Source: a virus
Direction: 5' to 3' (one strand)
Length of the DNA: 64,000 nucleotides
Virus record (IMG/VR): IMGVR_UViG_3300010160_000037
Coordinates: 1 to 64,000 of that record
Shown: one piece after another, positions 23,470-33,200 of the stretch
How the letters are laid out: every line of letters begins with the position of its first letter
Numbering within the stretch: position 1 is the first letter of the stretch
Notes under the pieces: generated by a model
The model's input: only the letters and a program-made list of their open reading frames with translations
Told to the model about the DNA's origin: nothing
Database searches by the model: none
Translations under genes and position numbers: made by a program

Positions 23470-24021
23470 ATGGCAAAAGGTATGAAAATTTCAAGAGCAA
23501 ATGGCCAACAAGTAGGCCAAACAATCAGTCCAATTCAGTTTACGTATGCCGCCAGCACAACATCAAGTGCTACTGTATATCGTGGCGGTACAGGCGGATA
23601 CACATCAGGCACAACAAGTCTAGTAATCTCGACAACTTATAAAACAGCCGCCGCCGTGCAGAAAACAGACGGTCAAATTGTTAGACAGCGTGGAGCCTAT
23701 CAGTTCATGTGTCAAAGTGCCGCAGATACAGATCCAACAAAACCAACACTAACTACCTGCGTATTAGTTGGCGGTTCAAGCGCACCAACATTGGCCGCAA
23801 GTCAAATGTTCATTAAAGCAGTTACTCCAACTGGCGTATTGTTTTATGCGACACGCATTACTGATCGCTTTGTATGGAATGGAACAGCACGTTATCCGTA
23901 TATTCTAGGCACATCAGCCTCAATTAACTATGCCGATTCAACATCAACAACTGGCGTTGTACTTACAAATTCTGTAGGTGGAACAGCAGACGATGTCTAT
24001 GCAATGGTATTAGGCGCTTAA
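23470..24021 (+). CDS. probable capsid-associated (decoration-type) virion protein
   Basis: A 183-residue, beta-rich, Thr/Ser/Gly-rich protein with its own late promoter, a strong SD (AAGGAGAAA) and a terminator on each side, indicating high expression as a separate unit. After a flexible N-terminus come IVRQRGAYQFMCQS, TCVLVGG and FIKAVTPTGVLFYATRITDR, followed by FVWNG. Small proteins with this QxGxYxF...TxLV...A.tRIT pattern occur beside gp23 in aquatic T4-like phages, to my recollection. A capsid surface or head-stabilising role is inferred; a tail tube role is not supported. Confidence 0.6.
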   Translation: MAKGMKISRANGQQVGQTISPIQFTYAASTTSSATVYRGGTGGYTSGTTSLVISTTYKTAAAVQKTDGQIVRQRGAYQFMCQSAADTDPTKPTLTTCVLVGGSSAPTLAASQMFIKAVTPTGVLFYATRITDRFVWNGTARYPYILGTSASINYADSTSTTGVVLTNSVGGTADDVYAMVLGA

Positions 24022-24023
24022 TT

Positions 24024-24049
24024 AAAAGGACTCTTAGGAGTCCTTTTTT
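24024..24049 (+). terminator. rho-independent terminator
   Basis: AAAAGGACTC-TTAG-GAGTCCTTTT forms a 10-bp stem with a TTAG loop and two further T residues. It lies 3 nt after the stop of the capsid-associated gene. Same CTC-TTAG-GAG tip as the terminator after gp23. Confidence 0.85.
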
Positions 24050-24051
24050 GT

Positions 24052-24321
24052 ATGTTAGAAATAAAATCAAGTCTCGACTGGAATTCCGTAGAAACAGAAA
24101 TTAAACGTCTTGGTAAAATGCTACCAATGTTCCAGCACGATATTAAACGATTGTGTGATACTGTGCGTCCCGAAATCGCAAAACTAAGCAATTTAGAAGT
24201 AGATCACAGGCGAGCGCATAGCACAGCTACGCATAGATACTGCCAACAGCAAGTACAAAAAATCAACGAAACTCTAAAACTTTTTCAGAAATTCCATTTA
24301 ATGGCCTTACTTGCACAGTAG
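24052..24321 (+). CDS. small helical protein, unknown
   Basis: An 89-residue, alpha-helical protein starting directly after the terminator. It has alternating charged and hydrophobic residues (VETEIKRLGKMLPMFQHDIK) and several His/Cys (HRRAHSTATHRYC) without a clear metal site. The translation-initiation signal is poor, because the terminator lies directly upstream. No family recognised. It could be a chaperone or a small virion component of the following appendage genes. Confidence 0.6.
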   Translation: MLEIKSSLDWNSVETEIKRLGKMLPMFQHDIKRLCDTVRPEIAKLSNLEVDHRRAHSTATHRYCQQQVQKINETLKLFQKFHLMALLAQ

Positions 24322-24328
24322 GTAAATA
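24321..24328 (+). promoter_or_regulatory. late promoter octamer close to a start codon
   Basis: GGTAAATA followed by CTGGT and ATG 24334, only 5 nt after the octamer. Same geometry as at 18979, again suggesting a leaderless transcript. Confidence 0.45.
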
Positions 24329-24333
24329 CTGGT

Positions 24334-25008
24334 ATGCCAGAATTTTTCCATCCACGTTCAATAGTCCAATATGCAGAATATCCTGAGACGCACATCAGCT
24401 GGACTAACGATCAAAGCGATCATACAATAGTCGATAATCTAAATTATAATCTCAATAACCCAACGACTGGGTCTGGAAGTTATAATGTAATTGGCACAAC
24501 GAAACCCTTAACACATGTAGCAAACTCTACACGTGGTCCTAAATTAGACAAGACATATTACTTAAAATGCACTAATTTTAACATAGGAAATCTACCTAAC
24601 ACGATAACAGGTATAACGCTACACATTAGTAGTCAACGAAATCAAAAGATCATAGACGAAACAGTTTGTTTGATTTATGATGGTGAAATTATCAGCGATA
24701 ATAAAACAAATCTTTCAGCAGGGCACTACGGAGTTGAAGGACATATGAAGATTGAAAATGAAGCATCTTATGGAGGTCCTAAAGATTTATGGGGTGCTAC
24801 TATTACAAAAACCATGCTTCAAGATTCAAAATTTGGAGTATTGTTAAGATTTAGCAGTAATCCAATGCGTCCCCATAAAGAAGGGATGTCGATATATCAA
24901 ATCGTTCTCGAAGTAGGCCCTAACAATTATTTTGTTTTTGAAGAAAATTTTGATACCGAATTTGTTACAGAAGATGCAATAAACGAGTCAATTTTTGTCA
25001 ACGAGTAA
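24334..25008 (+). CDS. virion-associated beta-rich protein, unknown
   Basis: A 224-residue protein with no recognised family. It is beta-rich, with alternating hydrophobic strands (NTITGITLHISSQR, ETVCLIYDGEIIS, FGVLLRFSSNP, SIYQIVLEVG), suggesting a jelly-roll or similar sandwich. It ends in an acidic tail (FEENFDTEFVTEDAINE). It opens the appendage cluster, so a structural or adhesin role is likely by position. Confidence 0.65.
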   Translation: MPEFFHPRSIVQYAEYPETHISWTNDQSDHTIVDNLNYNLNNPTTGSGSYNVIGTTKPLTHVANSTRGPKLDKTYYLKCTNFNIGNLPNTITGITLHISSQRNQKIIDETVCLIYDGEIISDNKTNLSAGHYGVEGHMKIENEASYGGPKDLWGATITKTMLQDSKFGVLLRFSSNPMRPHKEGMSIYQIVLEVGPNNYFVFEENFDTEFVTEDAINESIFVNE

Positions 25009-25009
25009 A

Positions 25010-25017
25010 AATAAATA
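25010..25017 (+). promoter_or_regulatory. late promoter octamer for the first fibre-like gene
   Basis: AATAAATA, 20 nt before the ATG at 25038, with GGTAAAGGAA as ribosome site in between. Confidence 0.55.
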
Positions 25018-25037
25018 AAGGGTAAAGGAATAATCAT

Positions 25038-26063
25038 ATGACTACAAATGTCGTTCGCGTACCGGGCAACTATATAATTCAAGCGTCACCTACTATTACG
25101 CTAGATCCTAGCGGAGGCTTAGGCCTTAATACCGGCACCGTGGTTATTACTGGTAGTCTTAATGTATTAGGAAAAACAACAACTGTTGCATCTACTAATG
25201 CAGAAATTAGAGACAACGTGTTAATTTTAAACTCAGGCGAAACTAACTCGTATGTTACATTAGGTACCTCTGGATTGATTGTTGACCGAGGTAATGGTGC
25301 AAACTTATCAAACGCCGCTACGATGCTGTTTAATGACTCAGCAGGCCTTGACGGATTTACATGGCACACTTCGGATATTTCCGGAAGAGGTATTTTTGAA
25401 TTCAAAGCCGCAGGCGGCGTAAGTGCAATACGTATAAACGCAATCCGCATAGATGAAAATTCTGCTCCTCGAGTAGGCGGTTATCCAAGATTAAATATTT
25501 TTGGCAGTGATAATTCCGGTGCTGTTATCAGTGTAGCAGGAACAGCAAACTATGAAACTCGAGTTATTGACAAAGACGATATTCCAAACAAAGCATACGT
25601 CGATATTCAAATTGCGGCTAATCAATCATCTGTTGATAACATTAGAAAAATTAAACAAGGTCCTGCAGGATCTGAAACTTATGTACAGTTAAATGACATA
25701 AGTGTAACAGGACAACCTAGTAATATCGAATTAGGTATTAATCAATTGCCCGTTGCTACGATAAGTCAAGGATCAGTAGTATTTCCAGGATTGGCATTTA
25801 CCAATCAAACTATTACAGCATTGTCTGGTAGTGGAACGGCTGACTTATACTTAGAACCAACAGGCAGTGGATCTGTTATCTTACGTAAAGCATTGCGTAT
25901 TACAAATCAAAACCTGCCTCCAATATCAAACACAAACACAACTGCGATTTACACTACAGGAATCGTAGGACCAGGTGGCACAGGAATCTATTACTTAAAT
26001 AGTCTAGCATCGGGCGAATTCATATCTCGTAAACGTGCTATTATTTACGGATTAATATTTTAA
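25038..26063 (+). CDS. tail fibre-like structural protein
   Basis: A 341-residue beta-rich protein. The N-terminus TLDPSGGLGLNTGTVVITGS leads into a fibre module at about 35-110: STNAEIRDNVLILNSGETNS followed by LGTSGLIVDRG, then a TMLFND/W segment. The same module recurs in the giant fibre genes of this window. The C-terminus has two short repeat strands (GSGTADLYLEPTGSGSVILR) as in phage fibre shafts. It lacks a chaperone domain or lectin. It is probably a short fibre or adaptor in the appendage complex. Confidence 0.7.
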   Translation: MTTNVVRVPGNYIIQASPTITLDPSGGLGLNTGTVVITGSLNVLGKTTTVASTNAEIRDNVLILNSGETNSYVTLGTSGLIVDRGNGANLSNAATMLFNDSAGLDGFTWHTSDISGRGIFEFKAAGGVSAIRINAIRIDENSAPRVGGYPRLNIFGSDNSGAVISVAGTANYETRVIDKDDIPNKAYVDIQIAANQSSVDNIRKIKQGPAGSETYVQLNDISVTGQPSNIELGINQLPVATISQGSVVFPGLAFTNQTITALSGSGTADLYLEPTGSGSVILRKALRITNQNLPPISNTNTTAIYTTGIVGPGGTGIYYLNSLASGEFISRKRAIIYGLIF

Positions 26064-26072
26064 GGACAGGAC

Positions 26073-26402
26073 ATGGCAATAACAAGCAAACAAATAACAG
26101 TAGCGGGAAACCCTCCAACACAGGTATATCAATCAAGTGGTCAAAATGCAATCACTACTATGATTATCTGCAACACTTCAACAATCGTTAACACATTGAT
26201 TGATATATATGTAGTATCAGCAGTAAGTGGATTTGCTGTTGGCCCGCAGACTCAAATTATCAATCAAGTACCAGTTCCTGCTACAGAATCATTTGTAATG
26301 GATACTGAAAAATTTATCTTAGAAGATCAGGATATCATCAGCGTTAGATCAACTGCCGCTGGAGCAATTACTGTGACAATAAGTAGTGTGAGTACAGCCT
26401 AA
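26073..26402 (+). CDS. small beta-sandwich virion protein
   Basis: A 109-residue protein with strands typical of small phage accessory proteins: TQVYQSSGQNAITTMIICNT, VNTLIDIYVVS, IINQVPVPATESFVMDTEKF and DIISVRSTAAGAITVTISSV. A protein of similar design (128 residues, 37067-37453) precedes the second giant fibre gene. It is translationally coupled to the next gene (stop and start overlap). Likely a fibre-associated structural component. Function not known. Confidence 0.65.
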   Translation: MAITSKQITVAGNPPTQVYQSSGQNAITTMIICNTSTIVNTLIDIYVVSAVSGFAVGPQTQIINQVPVPATESFVMDTEKFILEDQDIISVRSTAAGAITVTISSVSTA

Positions 26403-27118
26403 TGAAATTCGTTAAACGTCTAGTCTTAAACAAATATCGTCCAGCAAGTCAAAATTTTGTCGTCGAAATTGATGGCAAAGTAGTCACCGATTCTAGCGCA
26501 GAATTGCAACTACCTTCTGGATCCACAGCTCAGCGAGCAGAGACTTTTAACAACGGCCAGATTAGATACAATAAAGATTTCAATGAAATTGAAGCATATA
26601 TAAACGGTACTTGGGAGTTTTTAAGAACTCGCAGACAAGGCAATGTACAATTCCAAACAGTTGGAATAGGCAACTATGTAGACTCAATATATGGTCCGTT
26701 AAGTACTAGAATTGATCCAACTAAGCCTCAAAATGTAATGTTGTATGTTGAAAATGTATTTCAAGTTCCTACAGTAAATTATACATTGGTAAACGACTTT
26801 GTGCAGACAAAGGCCACAGTCGGTGTAACAAATCCAGGAGTTACAAACATTACTCTTGTTGATAAAATTGACATACAAGTGGGGTCAGCAGTGGGCGGCG
26901 ATGTAGGTATTGCCCCAGGAACAACGGTTCTTAGTGTAAGCACAAATACCAACGCAGTACGCATTAGTTCTGCTACACTTGGTATTGTTAATGCTGGAGC
27001 ATTTTTAACATTTAATTTTTCAACAGGAACTTATGCTGTATTTTCTAGTCCTGTACCAGCTAAGCCTGTATATGCTCTCATTGGTTTCGATGGCTTCTAT
27101 CCTCCTTTTAATACTTAA
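26402..27118 (+). CDS. virion protein with fibre-type strands, unknown
   Basis: A 238-residue beta-rich protein that starts inside the stop codon of the preceding gene. The segment GQIRYNKDFNEIEAYINGTW (about 57-76) is a common tail fibre pattern in which a bound 'particle' label and Trp are followed by a shaft. A central VTNITLVDKIDIQVGSAVGG stretch and a hydrophobic C-terminal YALIGFDGFYPPF follow. It lies directly upstream of the first giant fibre gene. Specific role unknown. Confidence 0.65.
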   Translation: MKFVKRLVLNKYRPASQNFVVEIDGKVVTDSSAELQLPSGSTAQRAETFNNGQIRYNKDFNEIEAYINGTWEFLRTRRQGNVQFQTVGIGNYVDSIYGPLSTRIDPTKPQNVMLYVENVFQVPTVNYTLVNDFVQTKATVGVTNPGVTNITLVDKIDIQVGSAVGGDVGIAPGTTVLSVSTNTNAVRISSATLGIVNAGAFLTFNFSTGTYAVFSSPVPAKPVYALIGFDGFYPPFNT

Positions 27119-27119
27119 T

Positions 27120-27127
27120 GGTAAATA
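27120..27127 (+). promoter_or_regulatory. late promoter octamer for the 3278-codon gene
   Basis: GGTAAATA followed by TATGTG, 90 nt before the ATG at 27218. The leader contains a CCGTG-TAA-CACGG hairpin (27188-27200) and then the ribosome site GAGGAG. Confidence 0.5.
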
Positions 27128-27217
27128 TATGTGATGCTGATTACCAGCAGAACATACTGTGGTAAACCCGCAATGTAAGGTGGTTATCCGTGTAACACGG
27201 TGTATTGAGGAGCTTCT

Positions 27218-30200
27218 ATGGCCGTAGGTCGAATTACAGGCCCGTTACTTGCAAGTAATTTGCTACGTGACGGTGTAAACTTAGCAGTTGAAACCAACTT
27301 GCTCTATCTTGATGTGACAACAGGTCGCATCGGTATTAAGACGAACTCCCCACAATACGATTTAGATGTAAATGGAACAGCCAATGTTGGCAGTCTAATT
27401 GTTCTAAACACATCTACGCTTGGTCTACTAACAATCACAAAAACCGCAAGTAGCGGAACTATTGGATCTACACTTGGTCCCATCCATATAAAGCCTGCCA
27501 TAGGCAACGAAATTAAATTAGATGCTGACACTACGGTAGACGGTGACTTACACGCTACTGGTAACATTACAGCAGATGGAAACATTGTCTTAGGTAATCA
27601 ACTCGGTGTTGACACACTAACAGTTGGTGCTGAATTTCTTTCAAGCCTAATACCAAAAACACCAAACACTTACAATGTTGGCTCTCAAACTAACAACTGG
27701 AAGAACGGTTACTTCCAACAAGTTCAAGCCGGCAATTTAAAAGCCTATGGTAGCACAATTACTAATCTATTGGCCAGCCAAGGTATTGATATAGCACCAA
27801 AAGGCGGCCCATTAAATGTGCGTGGCGAAATTCGTGTGTGGGGTCAAAATCCTCTAGGTACTGCGCCAGTAACATCAAACGTTTTATACGTTAACGAAGA
27901 TGGTAGCGATACCAACGACGGCGGCGCAATGGATCCAAGTCGTGCATGTCGTACTGTAAGTGGAGCAACTAAGAGTCCTTTATATAAAGAAGGAACAAGT
28001 ATTAAAGTTGCACCAGGCCTTTATAGAGAAAATAATCCTATCCTGATGAAACAATACACATCAGTAATTGGTTCAGACTTACGTACAACACTTATTGAAC
28101 CGATGAATAAGACCCAAGACTTATTCCATGTTCAGTCAGGTTGCTATGTTGCACAGCTAATGATGTACAACGGTCGCTCAGGCCGATTTCCAGGTGGACC
28201 TGGTTATGCTCCGGGTACTAACAGAGGTGCGTATGCTACAGCATTTCCTCCGCAGGTTAACGGAACAAAGATTGACCTGTTCCACTCACCGTACATTCAA
28301 AACTGTACCAACCAATCAGGTCCTTGGTTATATGATGGTACAATGTTTGTACCTAACCAAACTATTCAAATACCAGAAGCAGTTGGCACAGCAACATATC
28401 CTTCAAACACAACAACATTTACTGTTACATTAAGTACAGGATCTGTTTATGTTGGCCAATCAATTAATGGCGGCCCTCCTAGTCCCGGATTCCAAAATGC
28501 TCGTACATTACTATTGGCAAATAAAGCATTTATACAAGAACAAACGATCGCGTATGTTAATCAAACATACGGCGGACCATTCCAATACAATTCTACTAAG
28601 TGCGCCCGCGATACTGGATTGATTGTAGACGGGTTAGGTTTAGACTTAATCTATCAAGGCACAAGTCAGTCAGTATTTTCCGGTCTTCAATACTGGAGCC
28701 AAGGTTCGTACACTGGACAGATTGCCAGTGAAGTAACAACAACTACAAATGCATTTAATTACATAAGTGGTCTTGCACAGCAGATTGTTAGAAACATTGT
28801 AATTGCGGCACCATATCAAAATACACTAACGCAAGTAACTAATCTTCCAGCAGGTGCAGTTATTGATGCTACTCGTGTCGGATCATTGTTTACTACTGTA
28901 ACTAATATTATCACCTACGGACCTGCAGGAATTACTGACAAGATTATTCCTAATGGTACTACTATTACTTCTAACACAAGTACTGTAGCCGCTTATAATT
29001 TACTACAGGCAAATAAAAACTTCCTAAAATCAGAAACTATTGCATGGATCAACGTTTTTAGTCCTGGTAGTTTTGTCTACGACAAAGACAAATGTAAACG
29101 TGATGTAGGATATATCATAGATTGTATATCTTTTGACTTATTAAGAGGCGGAAATAGACAAGCTATTCAAGCTGGTACAGTTTATTACGGATATAGTAAC
29201 ACCACAACTATTCCTAATGAAATTGAACAAACTACTATGGCTTATCAGTACATGAAATCTGTAATAAGTGCAGTAGTTCAAAGTCAACAATTAGTTTCAT
29301 TTTATCAAAGCGAAGTAACGCAAGTACTAGATTCAGTCAATCCTGGATCAGCCGCAGCCGCCACAACTATCAGTTCTAATATTGATCTTATCACTCGATT
29401 AATTACAGTAGGACCTGCTGGCGCCCCTAGCCTAGTACCTATTAGCCTAACACAAACGTCTACTGCTGGGTTGTTAAATGCTTATGCTTTATTAAATGCA
29501 AATAAGAATTTTATTAAAGCAGAAGTTATTGCTTACACAAACAGCTTGCCTAATTTTGTTTATAATCAAGAAAAATGCAAAAGAGATGTTGGCATTATTT
29601 TAGAAAACGTTAGTTTTGATGCACTTGTAGGCGGCAATGCTAAAGCTATTGAATCTGGACTTGCTTATTTTAACGGAGTAAATTCTGTTATTGCTGGCCA
29701 AGAAACACAAAGCGTCGGAGCCATTAACTATGTTAAATCGTTAACTAACTCAATTATTACTAACATGCAGGCCCCTAATTTATTAGGATCTACTGCAACA
29801 CAGCAACAAGTTATTAACTATTCATTTCCGGGCGGCATTGTAGCACAAGATTCTTTAAACAATGCATACGACACGATCACAACAATTATTACAAATGGTC
29901 CAAGTAGTGCTCCAACAAGTTTCTTAGGTTCTGCACCTGATCCTCATTACATGAGCGCAGAAATTCTACTACAGGCCAACAGATCATTTATACAAGAAGA
30001 AGTTGTTACATACTTGAATCAACAATTCTTAACGTTTCCATTTAACACAGCCAAGTGCCAACGTGATGGTGGATTAATTGTTGATTCTATTGCACTAGAT
30101 TTATTGTTCCCAACTGCAACAGACAGTCAAAGTAATTTTGCTGGTTTACAATATTGGTCACAAAGTAGCTATACAGGATTAATTGCTTCTGAAATAACTA

Positions 30201-33200
30201 CTACAACTAATTCTATTACCTATCTAAATAGCTTGGCTCAAAAGATTATTTTAAATGATACATCGGGCCCTCGCTATCAGTCAGCATCTATACAAGACAC
30301 AACAGTTGCACCTAGTACTGCTGAAGTTGCATCTTCTATTGGTACAAACTTTGATCTAATTTTAGATATCCTAAACAACGGTACTGTTGGAATAACTGAT
30401 AAAATAATTCCAAGCGGATTAGCAACAAACGATCCTAGAGTAGTTCATGCATACACACAATTACAAAATAATAAATCTTATATACAAGACGAAGTAGTTG
30501 CGTATGTTGAGTCAACTAAGACCGCTGATTTTGTTTACGATCAAACTAAATGCCGACGTGATGTTGGATACATGATCGACTCTATTAGCTTTGATTGTCT
30601 GTATGGCGGCAACCGCCAAAGTATTATGGCAGGAGTTGATTACTACAGTCATAGTGCAGTCACATCTGTGCAAACACCAGCAGAGACTACAGCAACTATT
30701 GCCGCATATACTCATTTAAGTGATATTATTGTAGGAATTATTACAGCAACACCTATAGCACGTACTGCCAATAATTTAATTGATCAGGTAATAGATCTTC
30801 CGCCAGCAACCAGCGCAGAAGTAACTTCTGCTAGAGCTAAGATTGCTAAGATATCTAATATTATTACCAACGGACCAAGCGTGGCTTCCGCACTGACTCC
30901 GATTAGCCTGACTCCAAGTACCAATGAAAATATTCAACGTGCCTATGCATTGCTAGAAGCCAACAGAGATTTTATTGCAAATGAAATGGTGCAGTATGCA
31001 CAAAACACCTACAATGGTGGTGGCTTCCAATACAATCAAGCCAAGTGCTCGCGCGATACTGGGCTGTTAGTTGACGGATTTATAACTGACTTAGGTTGGT
31101 CTGCTAACGGCTATACCAATACTAGATTTGCAGGATTACAATATTGGAATCAGTCAGGTTACACAGGTCAAATTGTTAACGAATTAACTACAACTACTGC
31201 CGCAATTAATTACGTAAAAACAATGGCTAAAGAAGCCATAGTGAATACTGTTGGGACACGTTATCAAAGTACAATTACTCAACAAATTAATTTACCTTCT
31301 GCTACATTGTCTGAAGCCAGTACGATAGATACTGAATTTAAAATAATAACAGATATTTTAACTACTGGTACTGTTGGTATAACAGATAAAGTTGTATCAA
31401 ACGGATTAGCTATAACTTCAGCCAATGCACAAAACGCTTATAATATATTACAGGCGAACAAAGCATATTTCCAAGCTGAAGCTATTGCGTTTGTTGAAAC
31501 TACTAAGACACAAAGTTTTGTTTACAATCAAGATAAATGTTTTAGAGATACAGGATTAATCGTAGACACTATTTGTCAAGATTTAATGTTTGCAACTACA
31601 AGCAGTCAATCTACTTTTGCTGGACTACAGTATTGGGCGCAAACATCAACATCTATTCCAGGCGAAGTTACAACAACAACTAATGCTATTAATTACGTAT
31701 CTGACCTGGCCCAAAAAATTATAGTTGGAAACAAATCTGGTACTAGATACCAATCAGCAGTTGCTCAAACAACCAGCACAAGTCTAGCATACGGTACAGC
31801 AGTTGAACAGTCTACACTTTCTTCTGAGTTCAATCTTATTACCGATATTATTACCAACGGTGTTGTTAATCTTACAAACAGAATTGTACCTAATGGATAT
31901 GTATCTAGCACAGTTGCTACTACATTAAATGCCTATAATTTATTAGTAGCCAACTTAACCTATTTGCAAGCAGAAGCGGTTGCTTACGTAGAGTCAACAA
32001 AGACAGCTGGATTCACATACGACCAAACCAAATGCCGTAGAGACATTGGCTATATGGTAACCAGCGTAGCCTTTGACTTACTATGGGGCGGCAACAAACA
32101 AGCTATTCAAAGCGGAGCATATTATTATAATTACTCAGCAAGTACTTCTACTATTCCAACAGAGAAACCACAAACGCTTGCGGCATACAATTATTTAAAA
32201 ACCCTAGTTGGAAATATTGTTACTAACACAGCGATTACTCCTAGTAAAGGTAATACTGCAATTCAGTATACAAATGCAGAACCGGCTACTGTTGCTGAAG
32301 TTACAGCGTTGCAAGCATCAATTTCTACAATTACTAACATTATAACAAATGGTCCAAGTGTTGCGGCAACAAAACTTCCAATATCACTAACACCTAGCAC
32401 AAATATTGCAGTTGGAAATGCAGTAGACTTGCTACAAGCAAATAGACAATTTATACAACAAGAACTTGTTGCATGGATTAATGAGAACTACGGCGACTTT
32501 ACATACGACTTGGCCAAATGCAAACGCGATGTTGGCTATATGATCGATTCTGTTAGTTATGATCTGTTGTGGGGCGGAAATAGACAAGCCATCACCAGCG
32601 GTGTTTACTACTATTCATTCAGTGGTCCTTCAAGCATTCCTGGAGAAAATCAACAAACTCTAGCGGCTTACCAACGCATGAGCGAAATCCTTGGAGACAT
32701 TATTACTAATTCTCCAATACAGGTTAGTTCAGGCAATGTAACACCTCAACAATTTAATAACTCTCCATCAACTATTGAGACAGCATCTGCACTAAACGCC
32801 ATGGTTGCGTTACTATTAGATATAATAAACAACGGACCAACTGCCGCAGGTACAAAACAACCAATTAGCTTAGAACGCAATACAGATCAAAATATCGTTA
32901 ATGCTCAAACATTATTAACCTTGAACAGACAGTTTATTAGAGATGAAGTTATTGCGTATGTTAACAGTTCGTTCCCTAACTATCAAGGCAATAATGGTTT
33001 TAATTACGATCAATCAAAGTGCTATCGTGATACCGGATTAATTATTGATGCTATCAGCCAAGATTTATTAGTAGGCGGCAATAGAAAAACTATTGAAGCT
33101 GGAGTAAGCTACTGGACTGGTGGCCGCAATGTTGTTTACGATGAGCTTCCTCAATTTAATGCCGCATTAACTTATATTAAAGATTTGTCAAGACAGATTG

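Noticed and set aside
23470-24021. Tail tube gp19
   Set aside because: The gene follows gp23 and is a separate transcription unit, but the sequence lacks the gp19 pattern; a capsid-associated role fits better.
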